A DNA stretch of 64,000 bases from assembly GCA_002726915.1 (NCBI GenBank), contig PBSY01000083.1, positions 1 through 64,000 of the forward strand, written 5' to 3'. Below are positions 8,445 to 17,444 of this stretch, piece after piece. The DNA comes from Verrucomicrobiales bacterium (GTDB taxonomy: Bacteria; Verrucomicrobiota; Verrucomicrobiia; Verrucomicrobiales; DEV007). The position numbers were made by a program, and so were the translations under genes. The stretch's first letter is position 1. Each line of letters opens with the position of its first letter. The notes beneath the pieces were generated by a model. That model was not told the origin of the DNA. It worked only from the letters and a program-made list of their open reading frames with translations, and made no database searches.

Positions 8445-9317
8445 TCAAGCCACCTCATACTTGGATGGCAGGCACCCCTTAACCTGCTGGAAAGCCTTGC
8501 TAAAGTGACTCAGGCTCTGGTAACCAACTTCTACAGCCGCTTCGCTGATGTTATACTTACCGCTGACGATCAATTCAGCAGCAGCCTCAATGCGAAGCTT
8601 TCGAACATACTGACTGATGGTCATGCTCACAGTAGCGGAGAACGTCCGGCTGAGATAAAAAGGACTACATCCCACCACTTTCGCAAGGCTCTGGAGATCA
8701 AGCGGCTCGTCGACGTGCTTTTTAAGATATGACTTGGCCTTTGCCACCCTCGCCATCGATAATCTCTTCTGGCGAGAACAGAAGAATTCATCTTCACCCT
8801 CCGCAGGAGCAAAACAGGCAAGGGCAATCAATTCTTTGACCTGACTCTCATACCAGAAAGAGCGAGCTGCTCCCGAGACTATCGGGTTGGTGAATGCTGG
8901 AATCACCCGCTCGACCAACACACGGCTCAGGGAACGCTCGAAAATGTCACTCTGGGATCCTTCGAAGACGATTCGGCGCATCTGCTGATTCAAGCCAGGG
9001 CGGAAAGGAGTCATCATGGAACCAAGTAGTTCGCGGCTCATACCAACAAGGAGAAGCTCGGTATGCTTCTCGGTGAGAACCACGGAGTTCTCTTCCTGAG
9101 AGTTTAAAATAGCCATCTGGCCGGCCTCAATTCGCGAAAGAGAACCCGTCTCCGGCCCAATGATAACAGCACCGCTCTGCACCATGACAAACACTGTCTG
9201 ACCCGGAACGAGCTCAAGACTTTCATCATCTTCGCCCCCGGGAACGCTGCCCCAGGCCCAGATTTGAGTTTCTTTAGCGTTACCAAAGACAGGTTTACCG
9301 ACTGCTTTCATAATCAT
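8445..9317 (-). CDS. AraC-family transcriptional regulator
   Basis: A 290-residue regulator. The C-terminal 100 residues hold the two AraC helix-turn-helices: LQSLAKVVGCSPFYLSRTF, then ISEAAVEVGYQSLSHFSKAF. The N-terminal part looks like a cupin-type sensor (LELVPGQTVFVMVQSGAVII), so a small ligand is expected but unknown. A longer frame runs back into the 3' end of purF, but the ATG at 9317 (or 9311) fits the family and avoids that overlap. It sits inside the purine cluster, between purF and purD. An inverted repeat directly upstream (9334-9348) may be its own operator. Confidence 0.85.
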   Translation of the reverse strand: MIMKAVGKPVFGNAKETQIWAWGSVPGGEDDESLELVPGQTVFVMVQSGAVIIGPETGSLSRIEAGQMAILNSQEENSVVLTEKHTELLLVGMSRELLGSMMTPFRPGLNQQMRRIVFEGSQSDIFERSLSRVLVERVIPAFTNPIVSGAARSFWYESQVKELIALACFAPAEGEDEFFCSRQKRLSMARVAKAKSYLKKHVDEPLDLQSLAKVVGCSPFYLSRTFSATVSMTISQYVRKLRIEAAAELIVSGKYNISEAAVEVGYQSLSHFSKAFQQVKGCLPSKYEVA

Positions 9318-9333
9318 GACCCTGTATTGATAC

Positions 9334-9348
9334 TGAGATTCCGTCTCA
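9334..9348. promoter_or_regulatory. inverted repeat upstream of the AraC gene
   Basis: TGAGA-N5-TCTCA, a perfect five-base dyad, lies 17-31 bases upstream of the AraC start in the purF-araC gap. Its position suits autoregulation, but it could be chance. No second copy was noticed in the purine cluster. Confidence 0.25.
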
Positions 9349-9400
9349 ATACCAGCAAAAACTTTACGATGTCGGTAGTTTTCCCAATCACGAGGCGCTC

Positions 9401-11326
9401 CTAGAGCAGAACGTCGTACGGCCGTTCGCCGGTTTTGTCCATGAAACCGACAAAAGCCTGATTCACCACCTTGTATCCTCCCGGTGTTGGGTAATCTCCC
9501 GTGAAATACCAATCACCGTTGTGAACAGGGATAGCATCATGCATCGACGCAACCGTTTGATAAATTACCTCAACCTCCCCTTTCCAACCGATCCCCTCAG
9601 GGGTCACCATTCGGCTGATCTCAGCAGAGAGATCTTCATCGGTAAAAGGTTCGTAGACCAACTTAACTGGATTGGTCATCTCATCGACCGGTTTCTTCAA
9701 CTCCTCGCGGCATCGATAGTAAACATCGGTTAAGAGATTTCGCCTTCCCGATCGTTCCAGAAGATTCACTGCGGCCTGAAAAACGATAAACTTTCCGAGG
9801 TGCGACATATCGATACCATAACAATCCGGGTATCGAATCTGCGGTGCGGTCGATGCAACCACTATTTTTTTCGGGTTGAGACGCGACAGGATCTTGATGA
9901 TGGAATCTTTCAGAGTCGTTCCTCTCACGATCGAATCATCAATCACTACGAGTGTTTCATCCGGTCCCATCTGATCGTAAGTCACGTCATAGACATGAGA
10001 GACCATCTGGTCGCGCCCTTTCTCCTGAGCGATAAATGTCCGAAGCTTGATATCCTTGTGTGCAATCTTTTCGCCTCGCGGCCAGCTTTGGAGAATCAAT
10101 TTATCGATTCCCTCTTCACTGAGCGTTCCTTCCTCAAGTTCGGCAATTAATTGTTTACGGACCTGCTCACGACGGAATTTCCTCAGTCCGTCCATCATGC
10201 CATGATAGGCGATCTCAGCAGTATTCGGAATAAAACTGAAGATTGTCTTGTCGAAGTCATCTTCAATCCGCTCGAAAATCTGCGGGACAAGATTGGCGCC
10301 CAACTGCATCCTTTCCCTGTAAATGGCAGGGTCATTCCCCCGAGAGAAATAGATGCGCTCAAACGAACAAGAACGTTTTTCACGATCTTGAGTGTAAGGC
10401 TTAATACTCAACTCTCCCGATTGGTTGACGACTCCAACATGACCACGCGGTAGTTCTTCGATAGCTCCTGATTCCGCATTAAAAACCGTCATTAACGGCA
10501 CCCGCTCGCTGGCAAATGCGATTACCTCATCGTCCTCGTAATAGTGGCACGGACGGATTCCGTTGGGATCACGGAGAACAAAACCAACGCCATTGCCGGT
10601 TGCGCCCGCAATCGCATACCCCCCGTCCCACTTATCGGCGCACTTGTTGAGAATCCGCACGATATCCATGTCATCAGAAATGATTCTGGGAATTTCGCGC
10701 CCTTCCGTCCCCTTATCGCGCTCTTTTCGATAAATCGCATCGTGCGCTTCATCCATGTGATAGCCGATCTCCTCCAGCACCGTCTGTGTATCAGTGTCAA
10801 AAACCGGGTGCTGTCCGCGATCAATCAGGTGATGATTGAGGTCACGCGCATTTGTCATGTTGAAGTTACCCAGCACCATAAGGGTCTTGGTCGGATAATT
10901 CGTACGGCGCACGTATGGATGGCACCCTCCGGCTCCAAAACTACCTGAAGTTCCGTAGCGAAGATGCCCTAAAAGGATCTCCCCTCCAAAATCAAAATTA
11001 TTTTTGAATGAAACCGGATCATCCGGATCAAGTAATCCCTTACGCTTGCGCTTACTCAAGGTCTTGAACTGTTCCTCCATCACTTTGATCAAGGAATCGC
11101 GTTGTGCGTTGCGCTTGCGAAAGAGGTAAGGTTGCCCGAGAGGCATGTCTAGTTTCACGCAGCCAACGCCCACTCCATCCTGACCACGGTTGTGCTGCTT
11201 CTCCATGAGGAGGTAGAGGCGTTGAAATCCCCACAAACAGGTACCGTATTTGTCTTTATACCAGGCAAGGTCTTTTTTCAGCCTCACAAAGGCCAGACCG
11301 CACTCGTGATGAATCGGGTCACTCAT
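9401..11326 (-). CDS. purF: amidophosphoribosyltransferase, long form
   Basis: A 641-residue first enzyme of purine synthesis (glutamine + PRPP to phosphoribosylamine). The N-terminal Ntn-glutaminase nucleophile is Cys9 (HHECGLAF), preceded by eight residues that would have to be removed, as in propeptide-type PurFs. The PRTase domain has LVVIDDSIVRGTTL (PRPP loop); the glutaminase domain has HLRYGTSGS and RDPNGIRPC. At 641 residues it is well over the 470-510 of E. coli/Bacillus PurF; the extra sequence lies in a charged insertion within the glutaminase domain and in the region around residues 350-440. Bacteroidota also have long PurFs. The downstream AraC gene follows after 83 bases. Confidence 0.92.
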   Translation of the reverse strand: MSDPIHHECGLAFVRLKKDLAWYKDKYGTCLWGFQRLYLLMEKQHNRGQDGVGVGCVKLDMPLGQPYLFRKRNAQRDSLIKVMEEQFKTLSKRKRKGLLDPDDPVSFKNNFDFGGEILLGHLRYGTSGSFGAGGCHPYVRRTNYPTKTLMVLGNFNMTNARDLNHHLIDRGQHPVFDTDTQTVLEEIGYHMDEAHDAIYRKERDKGTEGREIPRIISDDMDIVRILNKCADKWDGGYAIAGATGNGVGFVLRDPNGIRPCHYYEDDEVIAFASERVPLMTVFNAESGAIEELPRGHVGVVNQSGELSIKPYTQDREKRSCSFERIYFSRGNDPAIYRERMQLGANLVPQIFERIEDDFDKTIFSFIPNTAEIAYHGMMDGLRKFRREQVRKQLIAELEEGTLSEEGIDKLILQSWPRGEKIAHKDIKLRTFIAQEKGRDQMVSHVYDVTYDQMGPDETLVVIDDSIVRGTTLKDSIIKILSRLNPKKIVVASTAPQIRYPDCYGIDMSHLGKFIVFQAAVNLLERSGRRNLLTDVYYRCREELKKPVDEMTNPVKLVYEPFTDEDLSAEISRMVTPEGIGWKGEVEVIYQTVASMHDAIPVHNGDWYFTGDYPTPGGYKVVNQAFVGFMDKTGERPYDVLL

Positions 11327-11344
11327 GAAAAAGAAAGATCAAAG

Positions 11345-12337
11345 TCAGTTGGAGATCTCAACTTTCACAGTTCCACTGCCATCGACCTCACCAATAACAA
11401 GGGCACCCTCCTGAATTGAAGCAGCAGCTTCAGACTGATCGGCGGGAACGATCACGATCCAACCCCAACCCATATTGAAAGTTTTAATTGCCTCGGCGTC
11501 TTCAACGAAAGACAGCACCTTGCCAACCGCGCCAACTTCCCAACGTGGAATCGTGATATCGGCGCCTTTATCGCCAAGCAATCGTTCTAGGTTTTCAGGA
11601 AGCCCACCTCCCGTATTATGCGCCATGGCACGAACGTCGAGTTGCTTCTCACGAAGGCCAGCGACGACATCGTGATAAAGGCGCGTAGGGGCCAGAAACT
11701 GCTCCCACTCGTTATCTTCAATTAGACCTGGATTGGCAGAGATAATCTTACGAATTAGACTCCAGCCATTTGCATGAAATCCGTCAGAAGGGTAGCCAAT
11801 TAGCTTGTCTCCTACCCCAATTCGGGAAGGATCAATCAGCTTCGGTTTTTCAGCCGCACCAACGCAGAACCCACTCAACTCAATCATTCCATCAGGAACA
11901 ATACCCGGCATCTCGGCTGTCTCCCCGCCGGCAAGGATGCAGTCGCAATCAGCCAGATATTCAGCCATCCCAGAAATGAGGCGCTTAATCTTAGTCTTGT
12001 CGATTCGACCCACCCCAATGTAATCCAGAAAAAGCAGGGGATCCCCACCTGTGGTAAGGATGTCGTTTACGCTCATAGCAACAAGATCTTTGCCCGCAAT
12101 TTCCAGTTGGTCATGTTGCAGTAACAGATCAAGTTTCGTTCCGACTCCGTCACAACCAGTGACGATAACCGGCTCTTTGTAATCACTGAGGTCATAACTC
12201 GCCGCAAACAGTCCAAACGACTGCATCAGTGAACGCTTCGCCTCGGTTTGACGTCTCAGTTCTCCGATATCGCCGACCAGAGCGGCCGCTTCTTCAATAT
12301 CGACTCCAGCTCCCTTGTAGGTGAATTCACCGCTCAT
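11345..12337 (-). CDS. purM: phosphoribosylformylglycinamidine cyclo-ligase (AIR synthetase)
   Basis: A 330-residue enzyme that closes FGAM to AIR using ATP. The N-terminal YKGAGVDIEEA matches the family start and TGCDGVGTKLDL is the nucleotide/substrate loop. LAGGETAEMPG and HNTGGGLPENL are also standard PurM segments. Its ATG directly abuts the purQ stop codon, and purF follows 18 bases downstream, so purQ-purM-purF are co-transcribed. Confidence 0.95.
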   Translation of the reverse strand: MSGEFTYKGAGVDIEEAAALVGDIGELRRQTEAKRSLMQSFGLFAASYDLSDYKEPVIVTGCDGVGTKLDLLLQHDQLEIAGKDLVAMSVNDILTTGGDPLLFLDYIGVGRIDKTKIKRLISGMAEYLADCDCILAGGETAEMPGIVPDGMIELSGFCVGAAEKPKLIDPSRIGVGDKLIGYPSDGFHANGWSLIRKIISANPGLIEDNEWEQFLAPTRLYHDVVAGLREKQLDVRAMAHNTGGGLPENLERLLGDKGADITIPRWEVGAVGKVLSFVEDAEAIKTFNMGWGWIVIVPADQSEAAASIQEGALVIGEVDGSGTVKVEISN

Positions 12338-13090
12338 TCAGTTGGAGGATGTAACAGATTCGTAAAGTGAGCGAAAGAGATAATAACCACTCCCCCACTT
12401 TTCTTTGCCCGATCCCGCAGAATCGGGGGCGGAATTTTTCCAATCAGGGTCATAATGGTCTTCGCGATAAAGAAATCTCTCGGGGTGAGGCATCATGCCG
12501 AAAACTCGACCGGTTTCGTCCTGTAATCCTGCGATTTGTTCAAAACTTCCGTTCACATCATGATCGTAGGTCACCGCAGCAGCGCCATTTTCGCGATACC
12601 TCCGAGCATCTTCCGCACTCATCGTGACGAAGCGCCCTTCCGCATGGGCCATAGGAAATTCAAATTCGTCCGGCAGGAGTGACAAGAACGGGCTGTCAGC
12701 CTGCTTCTTCATCTTGACCCATTGGCACTGGAAACGACCACTGGTGTTTTCGACCAGACTTCCCTCCGGAAGCAAACCAAGCTGAGTCAGGATTTGAAAA
12801 CCATTACAAATACCCAAGAGGTAGCCACCGTTGTCACGAAACTCTCTCAGACCAGCGTCGATCTTCTGCTCAGTCACAAGCCTAGCCAGTCGGCCGGACA
12901 TCACGTAGTCCCCGTAACTAAAGCCGCCAGACAACATCACCAAACTCACGCCATCAAGAGTTTCGGTAGTCAATGCAGAAATCGGAACGATCTCAGTGCT
13001 GAAACCAACCACCTGAAGCGCACGAGCCGTCTCTTCGTCACAGTTGGTACCGGGAAATTTTAGTAATAATGCGCGAGGCCGTTCTTCCAT
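12338..13090 (-). CDS. purQ: FGAM synthase subunit I (glutaminase)
   Basis: A 250-residue class I glutamine amidotransferase that supplies ammonia to PurL. It has KFPGTNCDEET, SGGFSYGDY, the nucleophile elbow GICNGFQIL (Cys) and the catalytic HPE in MPHPERF. Length is typical. The start overlaps the 3' end of purL by 31 bases, so translation of the two subunits is coupled. The presence of separate PurQ, PurL and PurS shows the multi-subunit FGAM synthase rather than the fused proteobacterial PurL. Confidence 0.95.
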   Translation of the reverse strand: MEERPRALLLKFPGTNCDEETARALQVVGFSTEIVPISALTTETLDGVSLVMLSGGFSYGDYVMSGRLARLVTEQKIDAGLREFRDNGGYLLGICNGFQILTQLGLLPEGSLVENTSGRFQCQWVKMKKQADSPFLSLLPDEFEFPMAHAEGRFVTMSAEDARRYRENGAAAVTYDHDVNGSFEQIAGLQDETGRVFGMMPHPERFLYREDHYDPDWKNSAPDSAGSGKEKWGSGYYLFRSLYESVTSSN

Positions 13091-15492
13091 AGCGATTTAA
13101 GTTCGTCGAGTGGTTCATCGATCAGGACGTCAGCGCCCCGAGTCACTTTCAGATTGGAGTGCTCACCAGCCGCACGGCCAAGCGGAGCAAAAGATTGTTC
13201 TCCGAAGACTGCCGCCACTCTCTCAAGGTTTTCGGGAGCAATTTCAACTACGAGCCGGGATGGCGACTCACCAAACAACATAGCAGCGACGGATACGTCT
13301 TCGCCGGTTGGCAAAGAACTCAGATCGATCTCAAGCCCAGCTTTTCCGGAAAACGCGGCCTCTGCCAAGGTTACAGCGAGCCCTCCTTCACTGACATCAT
13401 GAGCTGAAAGAATGAGACCCTGCTTCACTGCTTCGTAGTAGCTACGATAGAGACCCATCGCCGCATCCATGTCCGTTCCGGGAACGGTCGCATTTGCTAG
13501 ACCTTTTTGGCGGGCATAGACCGAACCACCGAGATCAGACTCTGTGGAACCGATCACGGCGATGAGGCTGTCCTCCCTGCGCAGTGAACTGCCCGTCACG
13601 TGGGAAACGTCCTCAACGATACCCATGCCACTGATCAGAATGGTTACAGGAATGGAAACTGGGCCCTCTTCGGTCTCGAAATAATTATAGAAAGAATCTT
13701 TTCCGGAAACGAAAGGGGCGCCATAAACCTCGGCTGCGGCGGCAATTCCCTTAACCGTCTCGACAAGGGCACCAAGCTCCTCTTCGGCATCAGGATTACC
13801 CATGCAAAAGTTATCGAGAATAGCGAGCCGATCCGGATCGGCACCTGAGGCTACCATCTGACGGATACACTCATCAACACAGGCAGTTCCCATAGCGTAG
13901 GGATCAGTCTTCCCCCACTCAGGCAGGATGGAGACACTCATCGACATGAGACGTTCACTCCCGCTGATGCGCATCACAGAGGCGTCCTGCGGGGCATCAC
14001 CACTGGCCCCTGCAAGCGGCTTCAAAATCGTGTTACCCTGCACCTCATGATCGTATTCACGAATGATAGGCTCCCTTGAAACGACGGCAAAATCAGAGAG
14101 CAGGGCCCTCAAGTCCTTTCCTCCGTTATCGACCGCTGGGGCATCAACTGACTTTGTCTTCAACTCCCACTTGGCGCTGAGGCAACGCGTCGGGGCCGTG
14201 TGCAGCTTCGAGCAATCCAACTGGCAAACCGTCTCGCCGTGGTGAGTCACTTTTAAAATACCAGAACCATCGGCGTCACCCAAAACGATCAACTCCGTTT
14301 CGTAAAGGTCGGCTAACCTTTGCAACTCCTGCATCGACTCTTCTTTGACAGCCAATACCATTCGCTCCTGGCTCTCACTGATGAAGATTTCCCAACTTAC
14401 CATGCCAGGTTCTTTCAGGGTCACATTGTCGAGATTGATCGTGCCACCGCATTCTTCCAACATTTCGCCAGCAGCGCTGGAGTAACCACCCGCACCGCAG
14501 TCAGTGATAAACTCAATCAAATCGGCATCGCGAGCCGCTAGGACAAAGTCAGCGGCTTTCTTTTCTTCGATCGGATTGCCAATCTGAACTGCCTGTTGAT
14601 CCGATTCGTGGCTTTCGGTATCAAGGGCGGCTGAAGAAAAGGTCGCCCCGTGGAGCCCGTCGCGCCCCGTGCGCCCGCCCACAGCAATCACTTTCATCCC
14701 AGCCCCAACTTCCTTGTCAATATACTTGATGGGAATCGAACCTGCTGTGCCGCAATAGACGAGCGGGTTGTATATGTAGGAGTTATCGAACTGAATCGCA
14801 CCGCTCACTGTCGGAATACCCATGCGGTTCCCGTAGTCACGAACCCCTCTCACCACGCCTCGCATGATCCCAAGCGGATGGAGCACGTCCTCCGCTTTAA
14901 TGTTGTCCATCGTCGTATCTGGCGCACCAAAACAGAAGACGTCCAGAGAGGCAATTGGTTTGGCCCCCTTACCCGCTCCTAAAATATCACGAACAACCCC
15001 ACCAATACCAGTGTTGGCACCAGCGTAAGGCTCGATAGCGCTGGGATGATTGTGAGTTTCCGCCTTAAGACAAATGGCAAGTTTTTCGTCGAGCTTGATA
15101 AAACCAGCATTGTCATGAAAAGCAGAAAGAACAAAGCCCGGTTTGCGATCAAAAATACGATTCGAGACGTCATAGATGTAGGTCTTAAAAAGAGACTTAA
15201 CCGTCTCTTTTTTACCGTTCGTCTCGTGCTCAATGTCAGCTCCAAAAATCCGGTGCTTACAGTGCTCACTCCATGTCTGGGCTATTACCTCCAATTCCAC
15301 ATCTGTGGGCTCTCTGTTCCAGTCTCTGTAGATCTCCCGAACAGCCAACATGTCCTCCTTGGAGAGCGAGAGGTGCATGAACTGACTGAGTTCCAGAAGC
15401 CTCTCTCCGTCGAGATCGGATATCTTGAGAGTCCGGTAGTGGTCCGCTGGAGCCTCCGCAATCTGGTCAAGAATAGATTCAGTTTCAGACAT
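13060..15492 (-). CDS. purL: FGAM synthase subunit II (small-type PurL)
   Basis: An 810-residue PurL that converts FGAR to FGAM with ATP and PurQ-derived ammonia. It contains AQTWSEHCKHRIF, the family signature with His, and the glycine-rich GANTGIGGVVRD and ITDCGAGGYSSA segments. I chose the ATG at 15492, one base past the preceding gene's stop; a longer frame would reach back into that gene. It is somewhat longer than Bacillus PurL (about 740). Downstream, purQ overlaps its 3' end by 31 bases. Confidence 0.93.
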   Translation of the reverse strand: MSETESILDQIAEAPADHYRTLKISDLDGERLLELSQFMHLSLSKEDMLAVREIYRDWNREPTDVELEVIAQTWSEHCKHRIFGADIEHETNGKKETVKSLFKTYIYDVSNRIFDRKPGFVLSAFHDNAGFIKLDEKLAICLKAETHNHPSAIEPYAGANTGIGGVVRDILGAGKGAKPIASLDVFCFGAPDTTMDNIKAEDVLHPLGIMRGVVRGVRDYGNRMGIPTVSGAIQFDNSYIYNPLVYCGTAGSIPIKYIDKEVGAGMKVIAVGGRTGRDGLHGATFSSAALDTESHESDQQAVQIGNPIEEKKAADFVLAARDADLIEFITDCGAGGYSSAAGEMLEECGGTINLDNVTLKEPGMVSWEIFISESQERMVLAVKEESMQELQRLADLYETELIVLGDADGSGILKVTHHGETVCQLDCSKLHTAPTRCLSAKWELKTKSVDAPAVDNGGKDLRALLSDFAVVSREPIIREYDHEVQGNTILKPLAGASGDAPQDASVMRISGSERLMSMSVSILPEWGKTDPYAMGTACVDECIRQMVASGADPDRLAILDNFCMGNPDAEEELGALVETVKGIAAAAEVYGAPFVSGKDSFYNYFETEEGPVSIPVTILISGMGIVEDVSHVTGSSLRREDSLIAVIGSTESDLGGSVYARQKGLANATVPGTDMDAAMGLYRSYYEAVKQGLILSAHDVSEGGLAVTLAEAAFSGKAGLEIDLSSLPTGEDVSVAAMLFGESPSRLVVEIAPENLERVAAVFGEQSFAPLGRAAGEHSNLKVTRGADVLIDEPLDELKSLWKNGLAHYY

Positions 15493-15493
15493 G

Positions 15494-15946
15494 TTACTTC
15501 TCGCCTGGGATGACGCTCCAGTTGTGGATAGCGTAGTTGCAGATGTCACGAATGAATCGGTCCGATTCATTCGCGCCATCACCAAATAAATAGATGCGCT
15601 GCCGGATGTTAAGTTCTTTCAATTCAAAACCGGGATTTTCAATCCCACGATGGTAGCTCAGGATAGCTTCTTTCTCGAGGTCTAGAGCTCCAGGCTTCAT
15701 CCCATATTCCAGAGCGAAAACGAAAGACTCAAAGGCGGAATCTTCACCTCTGTTGAGTTCCTGACTGATCGAATCTTTCAAGGTCTTTTCGACGAAAGAC
15801 ACAAGGTTATTCTCCTCGCCCTCGAAATCGATCTCATAACGACGAGTTCTCCGGAAGCTCAAGTCCCCTCTCAGAGGCTCGTATAATAATTCATTGGCGT
15901 CTCCGGCCTCAATAAACCGGTCGCTGATTTCAAATGTCTCCCGCAT
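15494..15946 (-). CDS. purS: PurS-like FGAM synthase subunit with N-terminal extension
   Basis: A 150-residue protein one base upstream of purL. Residues about 75-150 resemble PurS: a strand, a 'G-x-x-D-x-E-x-x-A-I' segment (GALDLEKEAI), ELKELNIRQRIYLFGD, and a terminal helix ending CNYAIHNWSVI. PurS is a structural subunit bridging PurL and PurQ and is usually about 80 residues. Here the first 70 residues (with SFRRTRRYEIDFEGEE) are extra and may be a second PurS-like half. The identification rests on these weak motifs plus the purS-purL-purQ gene order. Confidence 0.75.
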   Translation of the reverse strand: MRETFEISDRFIEAGDANELLYEPLRGDLSFRRTRRYEIDFEGEENNLVSFVEKTLKDSISQELNRGEDSAFESFVFALEYGMKPGALDLEKEAILSYHRGIENPGFELKELNIRQRIYLFGDGANESDRFIRDICNYAIHNWSVIPGEK

Positions 15947-16020
15947 CGGTGAAATCTGGATTTTCTATGTCGAGTTCCTCTCTTTCTAGGCCGTATTCGT
16001 GTCGAGTCAACCGCAGTTAG

Positions 16021-17310
16021 TTAACTGATGCCGTTTATTTTCCGGAATCCGTCCAATGCGCCCCGATCCCGGTAGAATTCAATCTCCTCGTGCCCCGTTT
16101 CTTGGAGTCGCCCTTTCACATTCTCCGCATTGGCCAGGCCCAGCATATACTCGCGAATCGCGGTCATTTTGCGCTCCTGGATGTTGAGAAAATCAGCCGC
16201 AACTTCCGGGGTGGCGGCGTATTCGCCGGACCTCTGCCCCTCTTCAAGAATCTCCGTGAACGCGACTCCTTCCAGTTGGCCCTGTTCCTTGGCAGCTTTG
16301 ATGTCTGCAATCCAGTCCCCGTGGAGAAGCGTGAAGTAATCACGCATTGCCTGTTTATTGTAGTGATTGACGAATCGCTCGCCTTCAAAATCGATGAACA
16401 TCGTTGCGCGGAACGAGTCAGTATCAATCGTATCGACGAAAACGAGATCGTCGCCGTCCTTGGCAAATTCCCACTTAATATCCCACATCAGCAGCCCGAT
16501 TTCTTCGACAAGCTGGCGCACCGCCCACGCGCCGAGGATAGCCAGCTTCCCGCTGTCAACGAAATGCTGTCCAGACAGCCCACTCATAGCGAATGCCTCC
16601 TGCTTGCTAACCATGCGGTCCTCAGGTTCGAACTTACTTGTAAAATCTCCAACTGGCTTCTCGAGGTATTGCCAAGCTTGCAGGGGGCGGGTCGCTCCCA
16701 GTTCCTGCTCGAATGACTTCTTTGCCTGATCATCCATCGCCTCGTATCTGCGATACACCGAACTCGCACTGGTGATACCGAATCGAACGATGTATTCGAG
16801 CGGAACTACGAAGCCGTCCTCGTGAGGGAACTGCGAGTAATCGAACAAGTGGGCACCGAGGAAATCCGAGCGGGTTGGCTTGAGAATCTGGTATTTACGG
16901 ACCACATTGAAAGCGCTCGGGTTATCCGGTACTTTGCCCTTTACCAAGCTGCCAGAGACCGCATCGAGCATTCCTTCATGATGAGTTTTCATCCCCGTTT
17001 CACAGGCCTCCTCAAGAATTCCTGAAAGCAGGTCTCTTTTGAAGTCAGCTTCAAGGTCATCCTCCGATTCAATGGCAACCCTTACTCGCTGCCAGACTTT
17101 CGGATCCGACATTGACGAGTAGAGAACGTGGCGGAAAAGCCCTCGATTAACGTCACTTCCGGAGATTTCAAAAAGAGCACCTACATCAAAGACAGACCCT
17201 CGCGACGTTGTCTGGGTCACCATCACGGCACTATTTTCTGGCACAGCGAAAAGACGTTGCACCGACCCCTCATAAAATGGCTCCGTCAGATCGGAAATGG
17301 GAATGATCAT
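16021..17310 (-). CDS. purC: SAICAR synthetase, long divergent form
   Basis: A 429-residue homologue of phosphoribosylaminoimidazole-succinocarboxamide synthase. It keeps FYEGSVQRLF (family YEGKxKR), TTSRGSVFDV (usual TDRxSAFDV), VPLEYIVRFG (ECVVRxY) and FVDTIDTDSFRAT (DExxTPDSSRF). It is far longer than bacterial PurC (235-300), with extra sequence in the middle and at the C-terminus. The frame can be extended to a GTG at 17349, but the ATG at 17310 places the YEGS motif closer to the N-terminus as in the family. It precedes purS-purL-purQ-purM-purF on the same strand. Confidence 0.82.
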   Translation of the reverse strand: MIIPISDLTEPFYEGSVQRLFAVPENSAVMVTQTTSRGSVFDVGALFEISGSDVNRGLFRHVLYSSMSDPKVWQRVRVAIESEDDLEADFKRDLLSGILEEACETGMKTHHEGMLDAVSGSLVKGKVPDNPSAFNVVRKYQILKPTRSDFLGAHLFDYSQFPHEDGFVVPLEYIVRFGITSASSVYRRYEAMDDQAKKSFEQELGATRPLQAWQYLEKPVGDFTSKFEPEDRMVSKQEAFAMSGLSGQHFVDSGKLAILGAWAVRQLVEEIGLLMWDIKWEFAKDGDDLVFVDTIDTDSFRATMFIDFEGERFVNHYNKQAMRDYFTLLHGDWIADIKAAKEQGQLEGVAFTEILEEGQRSGEYAATPEVAADFLNIQERKMTAIREYMLGLANAENVKGRLQETGHEEIEFYRDRGALDGFRKINGIS

Positions 17311-17444
17311 GTTCCCCACGGACCAAAGCAACGGCGACAGAATTGTCACGCGAAAACTTCGCCTGCTTTAAAACTCTGTTCCCACTCTGGGTCTCCAAAA
17401 TTTGAACTCAGCTTCCAAGGCTCTAGTGGGAATGGAAATTTGAA

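Noticed and set aside
9318-9512. N-terminal extension of the AraC gene into purF
   Set aside because: The extension overlaps the purF coding end and lacks family similarity; internal ATGs at 9317/9311 fit the AraC family length.
15046-15513. 155-codon plus-strand frame opposite purL
   Set aside because: Antisense to purL, with no recognisable protein pattern.
16090-16716. 208-codon plus-strand frame opposite purC
   Set aside because: It is the antisense shadow of a well-supported purC; no domain features or independent start signals.
17350-17444. Inverted repeat TTCCCACT/AGTGGGAA in the gap before purC
   Set aside because: Loop of about 45 bases and no T-run; no match to a known purine riboswitch or ZTP motif.
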